From contig CAAGKM010000044.1 of NCBI GenBank assembly GCA_900770395.1, forward strand, positions 1 to 22,486: DNA of 22,486 nt, given 5' to 3'. This document shows, piece by piece, positions 7,624 to 15,734 of the stretch. The notes under the pieces are model-generated. The model saw nothing but the letters and a program-made list of their open reading frames with translations, had not been told where the DNA came from and did not search any database. This DNA is from an uncultured Prevotella sp. Lineage in GTDB: Bacteria; Bacteroidota; Bacteroidia; Bacteroidales; Bacteroidaceae. Numbering within the stretch: position 1 is the first letter of the stretch; the number at the start of each line of letters is the position of its first letter. The position numbers were made by a program, and so were the translations under genes.

Positions 7624-8463
7624 ATGATAAAAAAGATAATATTATCTCTTACCATAATAAACATCTTTTTGCTGGGTGTGGCAGTAGCTTTATGGCAACT
7701 GCCCACCCACATCATATCTGATAATACACAAAAAGACACGACAAGAACCGTGATTCTCATCGACACGATTGTGAAAGAGAGAAACGAGCCTGTGATTGCC
7801 GACGGACAGAGTGGCGGCGACAAAACAGGCACAAATCAAAACGCAAAACAGCACGTAAATAAAGACATAAAGTCATATAGGGGCAATATCGGCGGCGACA
7901 TAAGACTGATGGCAAAGGATAACCCTTTCTATGCTGAGGCGGCAAAGGTGCTCTCGGGAAAATTAGAGGAAACAGACGCCGATAACCGCCGTATGATACT
8001 AAACTACTGCGAGCATCTGCGCACATCGTACACCACGAAGGACATTGATTTTCTGAGACAGGTGTTCAGCGAGGAGGCATTAATCATTGTAGGACATGTG
8101 GTGAGCGCTGCTCCTGACGGTGAGCATTCTGCGGTGACGGGCGATGAGCGTGTGGCTTACAGTATGAAAAGCAAGCGTGAATATCTTGCAAGACTGGAAA
8201 AGGTGTTTGCCGCCAACAAGAAGATAGACATAAAATTCTCAGACTTCCACATCATGCGGCATCCCACGAGGGAAGGTATCTATGGTGTGAGTCTGCGACA
8301 GAAATATATAAGTGACAGATATGCTGACAATGGATATCTGTTCTTGCTCTGGGATTTCCGTGACAAGACAATGCCGCTGATTCATGTCAGGACATGGCAG
8401 CCGTATGCTGCTGTTGATGGAAACAATGAGGTAATTGGCATTAATGACTTTAATCTTGAATGA
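7624..8463 (+). CDS. Membrane-anchored protein with NTF2-like domain
   Basis: 279 residues. One N-terminal hydrophobic segment (residues 4-24) acts as an uncleaved anchor or signal, followed by a polar linker to about residue 95. The C-terminal half (about 115-270) has the order helix-rich CEHLRTSYTTKDIDFLRQVF, then EEALIIVG, KREYLARLEKVF, ISDRYADNGYLFLLWDF, PLIHVRTWQP. This resembles NTF2/SnoaL-like folds seen in many Bacteroidetes hypothetical proteins. No catalytic residues can be assigned. The position between fimbrillin and barrel genes suggests a periplasmic accessory role in assembly or signalling; this is inference from context only. Confidence 0.6.
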   Translation: MIKKIILSLTIINIFLLGVAVALWQLPTHIISDNTQKDTTRTVILIDTIVKERNEPVIADGQSGGDKTGTNQNAKQHVNKDIKSYRGNIGGDIRLMAKDNPFYAEAAKVLSGKLEETDADNRRMILNYCEHLRTSYTTKDIDFLRQVFSEEALIIVGHVVSAAPDGEHSAVTGDERVAYSMKSKREYLARLEKVFAANKKIDIKFSDFHIMRHPTREGIYGVSLRQKYISDRYADNGYLFLLWDFRDKTMPLIHVRTWQPYAAVDGNNEVIGINDFNLE

Positions 8464-8515
8464 TGGGGAGGGTGTAGGAATGGTAGGAAAAGTAGGAACG
8501 TTAGGAGGGGTAAGT
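8464..8515 (+). repeat. Degenerate 9-nt GTAGGA repeat tract B
   Basis: Units GTAGGAATG, GTAGGAAAA, GTAGGAACG, TTAGGAGGG in exact 9-base register. The tract carries the start codon of the next gene and encodes V-G-x tripeptides at the start of its signal peptide. Confidence 0.7.
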
Positions 8516-9469
8516 GTTTTAGGACTTTTGCTGATGCTGGCAATGGCTGTGCCGTGTGCTGCGCAGAAGTTCTCGGTGATTTCTGTGAGCCAGCAAGCCA
8601 ATGATGTCAGCGCTTTCATCTCACCGGTGCGTGACCTCAACGGACAAGCCTGTGCCTTGGTGAAGGTTGAGGCTCCGAGTGAGTTTGTATTCTCCACGCC
8701 ACTTGGTATAGTGAAGCGAGTGGATGAGGTGGGTGAGATATGGCTCTATCTGCCTGGCGGAACAAAACAGATAACGCTGAAGCATCCTGAGTGGGGAGTG
8801 CTGCGTAACTACCGTTTCAAGTCGGCTCTGGAGAGTCATGTGTGCTATGTGATGAAGGTGAGATGCCCTGAGCCAGAGGTAAAGGAAGTTCATGATACTG
8901 TGGTGTTCACACAGACAGTCCGCGATACGGTGGCTGTGAGATACCGTCGTCCACCGTTGCCATGGTCGAATTATATAATGGCAACAATGTCACTGCATAA
9001 GGGCGGACCCTCCTTCGGACTGTTTCTTGCCACAATGAAACGCCACGGTCTGTTTGCTCATGTAAGCTCTGATTTCCGCAGTATTGGAAGTACAGATATA
9101 GAGGTGGATGCCGACGGATATGTGGACGGCAGCGATGTGATGCCGTTCTACAACGGTAAGAAACGACATGCTAATTTTAAAATTACCGCAGGACTGACAC
9201 ACCGGGTCGGCAAGCATATCAACATCTTTGAAGGTGCGGGATATGGAAAGACCTCCACGGCATGGCAGCTTGATGAGTCGGAAGGCGGAGGATGGGCGCT
9301 GTGCGGCGACCATAGTCATAAGGGCGTGGCTATGGAGGCTGGAGTGATGTGGCATAATGATAAAGTTTCGGCTCTTGTGTCGGCATCCAACATCAGGCTT
9401 AAACAGTGGCAGGTGAATATCGGTATTGGAATAAGGATAGGAAAGAGCAGGAAAGTCAGGAAGGAGTAG
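8480..9469 (+). CDS. Outer-membrane protein: Bacteroidetes N-terminal domain plus C-terminal beta-barrel
   Basis: 329 residues from the ATG at 8480, which gives a good signal peptide (MVGKVGTLGGVSVLGLLLML to about residue 28, cut before QKF). An ATG at 8444 would overlap the previous gene. Residues about 29-130 match a recurrent Bacteroidetes domain: FSVISVSQQANDVSA, DLNGQACALVKV, GEIWLYLPGGTKQITLKHPE. A linker with HDTV and VRDTV follows. The remainder has amphipathic strands (SFGLFLATM, HGLFAHVSSDF, FKITAGLTHRVG, AMEAGVMWH, WQVNIGIGIRI) like an 8-stranded barrel. The last residues, KSRKVRKE, come from a 9-nt repeat tract running past the expected barrel end. It may be an outer-membrane anchor or assembly partner of the lipoproteins around it; function unknown. 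Confidence 0.65.
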   Translation: MVGKVGTLGGVSVLGLLLMLAMAVPCAAQKFSVISVSQQANDVSAFISPVRDLNGQACALVKVEAPSEFVFSTPLGIVKRVDEVGEIWLYLPGGTKQITLKHPEWGVLRNYRFKSALESHVCYVMKVRCPEPEVKEVHDTVVFTQTVRDTVAVRYRRPPLPWSNYIMATMSLHKGGPSFGLFLATMKRHGLFAHVSSDFRSIGSTDIEVDADGYVDGSDVMPFYNGKKRHANFKITAGLTHRVGKHINIFEGAGYGKTSTAWQLDESEGGGWALCGDHSHKGVAMEAGVMWHNDKVSALVSASNIRLKQWQVNIGIGIRIGKSRKVRKE

Positions 9470-9510
9470 GATGGTTAGGATGAGTAGGAACGTCAGGAAA
9501 ATTAGGACAG
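9434..9510 (+). repeat. Degenerate 9-nt TAGGA repeat tract C
   Basis: Eight AGGA cores spaced 9-10 bases apart, spanning the last codons of the barrel gene and the gap before the next start. Same style as tracts A and B. Confidence 0.7.
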
Positions 9511-9512
9511 AC

Positions 9513-11129
9513 ATGAGAAAAAATATTGTTTTAATATTTATTGCAGCTGTTATGCTGGCAGGATGTCAGGCATACGATGCGCCATATAATCCGCAACCGA
9601 TATTGGATGTTGCAGATGCTACTGATATCACCCGTACTGATGCCACCGTCGCAGGAACAATATCTTATGATGGAGGCGATTTGTCACATTTGTGTTTTGA
9701 ATGGTGGCAGGCTGACGGCTCACCATTGTTGTCACCGCAACTGATTGCCGAGGAGGGTAGGGTGAGTTACCATCTGCAAGGACTGATGCCAGGAGCCACA
9801 TACCACTACAGATTGAGGGGCAGCAACGACAGAGTGGAGATGACGAGCGAGACAAGGCAATTCCAGACTCTTCCCAATGTTATGCCAACCGTGTCGGGGC
9901 TCACTTCTCTTGCCAAGGGGCCTGCAAGTCTGATTGCGTCGTTCCGCATTGAGGACGATGGCGGTGAGGATATTATAGAGGCAGGATGTCGTATCCGAAA
10001 TATAAATGGCGGTAATGATATTACATGTGTGGCTGATATTACCGGCATCACAGACAATACTGTGACTATGGCGATGAGAAATCTTGAGAAAAACGCCACG
10101 CTGGAAATCACTCCATACGCAGCCAACACAATAGGTGAGGCGAAGGGGGCGCCGTTGCTTATCACCACCGACAATTCGATAACTGTGTCGGCACCAGGTA
10201 TGTTGGCCGCGCTTCTCGGGAATGACCGTATGGACTATACGTCGCTCTCGTTCTCGGGAAGTATGAATGGTGATGACATACGCACTTTAAGGGAAATGGC
10301 AGGAATGGACTTCAACGGCAATGAGACTGCCGGACAACTTACCGATGTAGATCTCACTGATGTGAGATTTGTGGAGGGCGGAAGCAATTACATTCCATCG
10401 AGATACATCACCAATGACGTGGTGGGGTACGGAATGTTCCAAAATCTGAATAAGCTGAGAAACATTTTGCTGCCAAACACTGTGACAGCCATAGAGGAAC
10501 AGGCTTTCATGGGCTGCGGCGGACTGCGGACAATAACAATCCCTGCGGAGGTGACAGCGGTGAGTCCATCTGACGGATGCACATCATTGGAGGATATCCG
10601 TGTGTCTCCAGCCAACCGTCACTATAAGAGTGTTGACGGTGTGCTGTTTGATGCGGATGTTACTGGTATCTTGTGGTTCCCGCTTGGTAAAAGTGGTGAC
10701 TACTCTCTGCCTGCCACAGTCACAGCCATTGGTGACTATGCGTTTCGTAACAGCAATATCACGCATTTCACCATGTCCGACAATATTACCAAGATAGGTA
10801 TGGCGGCATTTGCAGGCAGCAAGGTGCAGAGTGTGGAGCTGTCAGCCAACCTCACCATGATACCGCAGGCGACGTTCCAGGGATGTACCAGTCTCACTGA
10901 GGTCCATCTTGGCAGCGCCACAGAGCTTATGGGCTCCTTTGTCTTTGACGGCTGTCCGCTCACCGACATCTATCTGGAGGCGTCAATACCTCCAGTCTGC
11001 AGCGGTGACTCTTTCAGCAGCAGTTATGATTTGATGAGATTGTGCCGTCTGCATGTGCCCGATGGAAGTCTTATAAGATATAGAAATCATTCCGTATGGG
11101 GCAAATTTGAGAAGATATCACGTTTATAA
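9513..11129 (+). CDS. Lipoprotein with FN3-like domains and BspA-type leucine-rich repeats
   Basis: 538 residues from the ATG at 9513. The upstream ATG at 9471 lies inside the repeat tract and would bury the lipoprotein signal. Signal MRKNIVLIFIAAVMLAGC with cysteine 18. Two FN3-like beta domains follow, about residues 28-115 (RTDATVAGTISYDGG, LMPGATYHYRLRG) and 117-215 (IEDDGGEDIIEAGCRIRN). From about residue 300 to 525 there are LRR_5/BspA repeats (LRNILLPNTVTAIEEQAFMG, YSLPATVTAIGDYAFRN, MIPQATFQGCTSLTEVHLG), ending in a typical C-terminal cap (LHVPDGSLIRYRN). BspA-type proteins bind host matrix proteins and other bacteria. It shares the LRR type with the M64 fusion in the same operon, without the protease. 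It lies 5 bases before the next gene. Confidence 0.8.
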   Translation: MRKNIVLIFIAAVMLAGCQAYDAPYNPQPILDVADATDITRTDATVAGTISYDGGDLSHLCFEWWQADGSPLLSPQLIAEEGRVSYHLQGLMPGATYHYRLRGSNDRVEMTSETRQFQTLPNVMPTVSGLTSLAKGPASLIASFRIEDDGGEDIIEAGCRIRNINGGNDITCVADITGITDNTVTMAMRNLEKNATLEITPYAANTIGEAKGAPLLITTDNSITVSAPGMLAALLGNDRMDYTSLSFSGSMNGDDIRTLREMAGMDFNGNETAGQLTDVDLTDVRFVEGGSNYIPSRYITNDVVGYGMFQNLNKLRNILLPNTVTAIEEQAFMGCGGLRTITIPAEVTAVSPSDGCTSLEDIRVSPANRHYKSVDGVLFDADVTGILWFPLGKSGDYSLPATVTAIGDYAFRNSNITHFTMSDNITKIGMAAFAGSKVQSVELSANLTMIPQATFQGCTSLTEVHLGSATELMGSFVFDGCPLTDIYLEASIPPVCSGDSFSSSYDLMRLCRLHVPDGSLIRYRNHSVWGKFEKISRL

Positions 11130-11134
11130 AACAT

Positions 11135-11707
11135 ATGAATATTCCAGAAATAGAAGAACTAAAGTCACTGGTGGAGAAGAAGTACAGCAGACGGCTGTCT
11201 ACAACTACCGATTTCGAAGAGTTTTCGGTGGTTTTGAAAAAATCCAGACAGGAAACGGTGTCGCCCTCCACATTGAAACGAATGTGGGGATATGTGCATG
11301 ACACACATAAGACTCGCAAGTTTACACTCGACATACTTGCGAGATATGTCGGGTATGATAATTTCGACATGTATGTGGCATGGCTGAAGACAAATACAAG
11401 ATATAACTCATCGTTTTTCAATGAACGGCAGCTTACATGCGCCGACTTGGAGACGGGACAGATGCTGGAGATAGGCTGGAGCCCCAACCGTCTGCTCACA
11501 TTGCGCTATCTTGGTGACAGCATGTTTGAGGTGACGAAGTCGAGAAACAGCAAACTCATAGCAGGTGACCGTTTCATAACAGGATGCTTCATCATGTGTC
11601 AGCCGTTGTTGCTGCCGTATGTCCTGCGGGGAGAGGAGAAGACAAAGTCGTTCATTGCAGGGCGTAACGGGGGACTGAATGTAATAAGAGTATTGAGCTA
11701 TGGATGA
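11135..11707 (+). CDS. Bacteroidetes-type DNA-binding regulator (putative)
   Basis: 190 residues, cytoplasmic, no signal. The N-terminal half (about 1-85) has a pattern I recognise from many uncharacterised Bacteroidetes proteins: STLKRMWGYV, then TRKFTLDILARYVGYDNFDMY, likely a helix-turn-helix. The C-terminal half (about 105-185) is a small beta domain: GQMLEIGWSPNRLLTLRYLG, MFEVTKSRNSKLIAGDRF, a hydrophobic stretch, and a final AGRNGGLNVIRV. No assigned family name is known to me. It overlaps the kinase gene by 8 bases, so the two are translated together and may function together. A role in controlling this operon or a linked surface locus is inference. Confidence 0.6.
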   Translation: MNIPEIEELKSLVEKKYSRRLSTTTDFEEFSVVLKKSRQETVSPSTLKRMWGYVHDTHKTRKFTLDILARYVGYDNFDMYVAWLKTNTRYNSSFFNERQLTCADLETGQMLEIGWSPNRLLTLRYLGDSMFEVTKSRNSKLIAGDRFITGCFIMCQPLLLPYVLRGEEKTKSFIAGRNGGLNVIRVLSYG

Positions 11708-12560
11708 GAGAAATATATCATCGGATTTTATTGATGACATAAGCGAGATAGGCGACGTGGTGCCGGTGAATGCCGAGTTTAGCGGCATCACAGAGTGCTA
11801 TGTGTCAAAACATGGATATACACGTTTGTTTAAGGCGAACCGCTTTGGCAAGACATATATATTGAAATGTCTGAGGAGGGATTTTCTCTATACCTCGCTC
11901 TACAGGACAGCTCTCAGCAAGGAGTTTGAGATAGGACTGCAGTTCGACCACATGAATATTTGCCGCACCATAGGAATGGAGGAGGTGGAGGGAATAGGAC
12001 CCGCAATCATTCTTGAGTATGTTGATGGGGACACACTTGAGGATTTTATGGGAAAAGGGCTGCTGACAATGGCTTTGGCAAGAAAGTTTGTAGGTCAGCT
12101 TGTGGATGTGTTGGGGTATTTGCACAGCAAGCAGACTATTCACCGCGACCTGAAACCGTCGAACATCATGGTGACCCACAAAGGACAGAACATAAAGCTG
12201 ATTGACTTCAGTCTGTCAGACAATGATACCTTTAATGTGTTGAAAATTCCTGGAGGCACATCGGGCTACATTGCCCCGGAGCTGTTCCTGCCCAATGCAA
12301 AATCAGGAATATTGTGTGATATCTATTCGTTTGGGGTTTTGATGGCAAATATGGCTGAGGCTACGTGTGACAAGACGATGATGAAGACGGCACGGCATTG
12401 CATGAGCCGCCAGCCGGAGAACCGGCCCCAGAGCATGCAGGAGATAACGATAGGGGAGGAGTATACTGCTGTGCAGATGATTGCTGTCGTGATTCTTTCG
12501 GTCACAGCCATCGCCCTTATTGTCTGCATAGTCGTGAGATTGCTGCAATTTGTGCAGTGA
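11700..12560 (+). CDS. Small tail-anchored Hanks-type Ser/Thr protein kinase
   Basis: 286 residues. Kinase domain about 40-245, with the ATP-lysine in YILK (K56), helix C glutamate likely E75, catalytic loop HRDLKPSN (H148-N155; D150), metal-binding D169 in DFS instead of DFG, activation segment GGTSGYIAPE, helix F aspartate in CDIYSFG (D207), and RQPENRP near the end. The glycine-rich loop is not recognisable. A single C-terminal membrane helix (about 258-283) ends the protein with almost no extracytoplasmic part, so it would sit on the inner face of the membrane with no sensor domain. It probably phosphorylates a partner, the overlapping DNA-binding protein being the obvious candidate (inference). 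It is last gene of the operon and stops 5 bases from a convergent gene. Confidence 0.85.
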   Translation: MDERNISSDFIDDISEIGDVVPVNAEFSGITECYVSKHGYTRLFKANRFGKTYILKCLRRDFLYTSLYRTALSKEFEIGLQFDHMNICRTIGMEEVEGIGPAIILEYVDGDTLEDFMGKGLLTMALARKFVGQLVDVLGYLHSKQTIHRDLKPSNIMVTHKGQNIKLIDFSLSDNDTFNVLKIPGGTSGYIAPELFLPNAKSGILCDIYSFGVLMANMAEATCDKTMMKTARHCMSRQPENRPQSMQEITIGEEYTAVQMIAVVILSVTAIALIVCIVVRLLQFVQ

Positions 12561-12565
12561 AATGG

Positions 12566-13417
12566 CTATTCTCTAACCTTTTTAACCTCAAGCATAATCT
12601 TTCCGATGAATATTCCGTGCTTGCCATTCTGTTCGTCGGGCACCATCTTTCCCGTGGCATCCTTCACGCTCTCAATCTTTTCCATGTAGGTGTGTGAGTG
12701 TCCGCCCAGCACGAGGTCTATGCCGCTTGTGGCAGCAATCAGCTGATTGTCGTCCATGTCGGGAAACAGCTTCCAGCCGAGGTGTGACAGACAAATCACG
12801 AGGTCGCACTTCTCTTTGTTGCGCATTTGGGCTACAACCTTTTTCGTTGCGTCTATCGGGTCGAGATATTTTATGCCGTTGATGTTTTTCTCGGAGATTA
12901 GTCCGCTCATTTTCGGACCAAGTCCGAACACCCCGATTTTCAGTCCCTTGTGGCGGATTACGATATATGGCTTCACTATGCCGTCAAGCACGGTGTTGGT
13001 GAAGTCGTAGTTGGCGCACACTATAGGGAAATTGGCTTTTTTGAACAGGCGCGCCATATTCTCCAGCCCATAGTCAAACTCATGGTTGCCTATGGTAGCG
13101 GCGGTGTAGCCCATCTGGTTCATCAGCCCTATCTCCACGTCTCCCTTAAACAGAGTGTAGTAGGCTGAGCCTTGCGAGAAGTCGCCGCTGTCAAACAGCA
13201 GCAGGTCGGGAGTTTTTGCCCTTTCTTCCTTAAGCATTGCAATGCGGCGCAGGTATCCTCCGCGTCCTGCCAGCAGTGTGTCGTCTACGGTCTCCTTTAT
13301 CGGCAGAATGCAGCTGTGGGTGTCGTTGGTGTGCAGTATTGTCAGCTTTTTCTGGGCGTTTGCCGTGCCTGTGCCTACGGTCAGCGCCAATAATATAATA
13401 ATGTATATGCGTCTCAT
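12566..13417 (-). CDS. Secreted metallophosphatase / 5'-nucleotidase N-terminal domain
   Basis: 283 residues. Signal peptide (cut after about residue 21, ANA-QKK). All metallophosphatase motifs are present: D-x-H in HTNDTHS (D32, H34), DSGDFSQG, GNHEFDYG, CLSHLG and GGHSHTY, so a dimetal active site is likely. This is the N-terminal half of the UshA-type 5'-nucleotidase family; the C-terminal substrate-binding domain is missing and is encoded by the gene just upstream. The ATG overlaps that gene's stop by 4 bases (ATGA), implying coupled translation. It probably acts in the periplasm, removing phosphate from nucleotides or similar esters. Split 5'-nucleotidases of this type are common in Bacteroidales; the exact substrate cannot be read from sequence. 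Confidence 0.88.
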   Translation of the reverse strand: MRRIYIIILLALTVGTGTANAQKKLTILHTNDTHSCILPIKETVDDTLLAGRGGYLRRIAMLKEERAKTPDLLLFDSGDFSQGSAYYTLFKGDVEIGLMNQMGYTAATIGNHEFDYGLENMARLFKKANFPIVCANYDFTNTVLDGIVKPYIVIRHKGLKIGVFGLGPKMSGLISEKNINGIKYLDPIDATKKVVAQMRNKEKCDLVICLSHLGWKLFPDMDDNQLIAATSGIDLVLGGHSHTYMEKIESVKDATGKMVPDEQNGKHGIFIGKIMLEVKKVRE

Positions 13418-14187
13418 TGCTCCTTTGTTATTCGTCCTTCAATGTTGGCGTCGATGGCGATGCCCTGTTGTGTCTTGGTCTCAAAATAGTGGCGTATGAT
13501 AAACCGTGTGTCGTTCTCCTTTGCCTGCGGAGAGTTGAGGTTGGTCTTGTGTTTCAGTGCTGGCATGTGGTCGTTGCCCTGAGCCAGATAGTCAATGGTG
13601 GCTATGCGGTACTGTGCCTTGGGGTCGATAGCCTTGCCGTGAAGGGTTACGCTCGCCACCTTACGGTTTTTGATTATTAGCCTCACGCCGTGGCTCACTC
13701 CCTCGCCGCCCACGTAGGCAATGTTGCTGAACAGCTCCATGAGATGCTCGCCCGACAGTGTGAGGAAACAGATCTTGTTTTCAAACGGCGCCACTTCGAG
13801 CACGTCGCCGTAGGTTATTGTGCCCTGTGGCAGCGATGCCCTGATGCCGCCCATATTGTAGAGTCCCATCACAGGCTGCTCGCCGTAATACTGTCCTGCA
13901 TCCACCAGAATGTCAGCAAGCAGGTTTGACAGCGGACTTTCCGGACGGTATGATTTCAGGGGCTTCACCGTATTTCCCACAACCGGACCCATGATGCTGT
14001 CAACAGTCTTTTTGTATGGTGCGAGGAATGTGGTTGCCGCCTCGTCCGGATTTTTGTCCCAGCGGCTGTCAATCAATATTCTGGAACGCTCAATGCCTGC
14101 CACCTCGTAGTGCTTGGTGCCGCACGATGAAAGTGCGCCGATGACTGCCGCAAGCGCCATGCCGCTCCAAATGTTTGTTTTTTCCAT
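13414..14187 (-). CDS. 5'-nucleotidase C-terminal-domain lipoprotein
   Basis: 257 residues. A lipoprotein signal ends in GALSSC (cysteine 22). The body matches the 5'-nucleotidase C-terminal domain: SPLSNLLADILVDAG, YNMGGIRASLPQGTITYGDV, VAPFENKICFLTLSGEHL, and YRIATIDYLAQGNDHM. This domain holds the nucleoside in UshA-type enzymes, while catalysis sits in the metallophosphatase domain encoded next. The NMGG replaces the more usual NGGG. With the downstream gene it forms a two-gene operon in which domain order is reversed relative to the single-chain enzyme. The lipid anchor would hold the pair at a membrane if they associate. Its promoter is at 14211. Confidence 0.85.
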   Translation of the reverse strand: MEKTNIWSGMALAAVIGALSSCGTKHYEVAGIERSRILIDSRWDKNPDEAATTFLAPYKKTVDSIMGPVVGNTVKPLKSYRPESPLSNLLADILVDAGQYYGEQPVMGLYNMGGIRASLPQGTITYGDVLEVAPFENKICFLTLSGEHLMELFSNIAYVGGEGVSHGVRLIIKNRKVASVTLHGKAIDPKAQYRIATIDYLAQGNDHMPALKHKTNLNSPQAKENDTRFIIRHYFETKTQQGIAIDANIEGRITKEQ

Positions 14188-14210
14188 ATAGCTTTTTTAT
14201 ATTTACTGTG

Positions 14211-14218
14211 CAAAGTTA
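14211..14218 (-). promoter_or_regulatory. Promoter box of 5'-nucleotidase operon
   Basis: The minus strand has TAACTTTG, matching TAnnTTTG, 24 bases before the start codon. The upstream element is not clear. Confidence 0.6.
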
Positions 14219-14332
14219 CTGCAAATTTTGAAATAATTGGCGTGAATTTGAATTTTTTTTCGTAATATTGCAACATAATTGTGTTTATGCCCGTCTAAAA
14301 GGGAAAAATAAACAATAAAAACGAAAAGGAAA

Positions 14333-15154
14333 ATGAACGTAATGAAAACAACAGTGAGAGTGATGACGGCTGTAATGATTGCCGTGAGTATGCAGGCGGC
14401 TGCTGCACGAAAAGGCGGCAGCGCAAGAACAGCGGACACCCATAAGGTTGCCGATTCTGTGGTGATATACCGTACCGACACAGTATATATAAATAATGTG
14501 ACGGACGAGGACGGCAATGTGAGCGAACTGGCTCAGATCACCAATCAGTGGCAGCTTGAGGCATATAAGGCTAAGCTCAGAGAAGAAAGTAACAAAAATA
14601 GCAGTGAGAAGGATTTACAGTCACACCGCAGGCGGATAGAGGATGAATCGTATGAGAACAGGGAGTATTTCAACCTTTTCTCTTCATATTTCAGCCTGCT
14701 TATGTTCGGATTAGGACTGCCATGTTTGGTGGTGTTCATTTATCTGCATTATATGAAAAACCGGCAGCAGCGCTATGAGATGCTCACCGACATGATGCGC
14801 AGCGGGGTGGAGGTGAAGCCGGAAGTGCTTGAGGCTTTATCATTGAGTCGCAGTAAAATCAACTGGAGCGCGTTCTCTGTCAAGCCAGGCAAGGCAATGG
14901 CTGCCGACAACTATTTTTATTGCGTGAAGCGTGTGGTGTGGGCGTTGGCTTGCTTGATTATCGGCTTAGCGTTCGCATCTATATCTCATACTGGCGAAAT
15001 GTTTGGCTTTGGAGTGATTGTTGCGGTTGTGTTCCTTATGCAGGCTGCAGTGCGTTACTTCAGTCAGTCATATATTTCGAAAAACTCGGAATATAACCAA
15101 GATTCAGAAAACAAACAGCCACAAACACCTGACAACAATGCTCAACAACCTTGA
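14333..15154 (+). CDS. DUF6249-like membrane protein
   Basis: 273 residues; an ATG at 14342 is an equally good start. Signal-like N-terminus (to about residue 25), a periplasmic or coiled polar region (30-110) with many charged residues, a membrane helix at about 117-141, a short segment YMKNRQQRYEMLTDMMRSG, then two more helices (about 198-217 and 223-240) and a polar Gln/Asn/Pro-rich tail. The LHYMKNRQQRYE...M..GVEVKPEVLE block is what I associate with DUF6249, often found beside ECF sigma genes in Bacteroidetes. It overlaps the sigma gene by 17 bases. It could be a membrane partner of the sigma factor; this is inferred from position. Confidence 0.65.
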   Translation: MNVMKTTVRVMTAVMIAVSMQAAAARKGGSARTADTHKVADSVVIYRTDTVYINNVTDEDGNVSELAQITNQWQLEAYKAKLREESNKNSSEKDLQSHRRRIEDESYENREYFNLFSSYFSLLMFGLGLPCLVVFIYLHYMKNRQQRYEMLTDMMRSGVEVKPEVLEALSLSRSKINWSAFSVKPGKAMAADNYFYCVKRVVWALACLIIGLAFASISHTGEMFGFGVIVAVVFLMQAAVRYFSQSYISKNSEYNQDSENKQPQTPDNNAQQP

Positions 15155-15695
15155 AGAGAAAACGTGGATTGCACGTTGTAAACTTTTGGGTGACGAGAAA
15201 GCATTTGCGAGGCTGGTTGACAGATACAAGGACAGGGTGGAGAGATTTTTCCTGATGCAGACGGGAGGGCGACAGGACCTGAGCGACGATCTGGCACAGG
15301 AAACATTCATAAGGGTTTGGCAAAACATGGGGTCGCTAAGACAGTTTGCCACCTTCTCCACATGGCTCTACCGCATAGCCTACAACATCTGGCTGGACCA
15401 TTGCCGGACGGCGCGCAACCGGCTGTCTGTGACAGACTATAAAGCCACGGAACATATAGCGGAACCGCCATCGGCAGGTGAGAGGATGGAGCGGAGCGAG
15501 CGGCACGACCAGCTGATGGCGGCACTTGCACAGCTCAGCGAGCATGAGCGCACTTGTATGGTCCTGTTTTATCTGCAGGAGATGAGCATCAAGGAGATTG
15601 CTGCTGTCACCCATTACAACGAGAGCACCATAAGGTGCAATCTGCACCGTGGCAGGGAGCGACTGCGGTCGTTTACTTATCTGCAGGACATTTAG
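15138..15695 (+). CDS. ECF-type RNA polymerase sigma factor
   Basis: 185 residues. The ATG at 15138 is chosen because the family begins just before the LLGDEKAFARLVDRYKDRV helix. Region 2 is at about 25-92 (DDLAQETFIRVWQNM, FSTWLYRIAYNIWLDHCR) and region 4 at about 130-180 (LSEHERTCMVLFYLQEMSIK, EIAAVTHYNESTIRCNLHRG). The normal length and lack of region 3 fit the ECF class. The gene overlaps the preceding membrane-protein gene and is 39 bases before a two-helix membrane protein. No classical anti-sigma domain is recognisable, so how it is held inactive is unclear. Confidence 0.92.
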   Translation: MLNNLEEKTWIARCKLLGDEKAFARLVDRYKDRVERFFLMQTGGRQDLSDDLAQETFIRVWQNMGSLRQFATFSTWLYRIAYNIWLDHCRTARNRLSVTDYKATEHIAEPPSAGERMERSERHDQLMAALAQLSEHERTCMVLFYLQEMSIKEIAAVTHYNESTIRCNLHRGRERLRSFTYLQDI

Positions 15696-15734
15696 ACACA
15701 CACTAAAAGATTTAGAAAAGTTTGGAAAACAGAG

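Noticed and set aside
8435..8479. Earlier starts for the barrel gene (TTG at 8435, ATG at 8444)
   Set aside because: They overlap the previous gene and place polar residues before a good signal peptide that begins at the ATG at 8480.
13414..13417. Frameshifted single 5'-nucleotidase gene
   Set aside because: The C-terminal domain lies upstream of the catalytic one and each has its own signal peptide, so a frameshift in a single gene cannot explain it.
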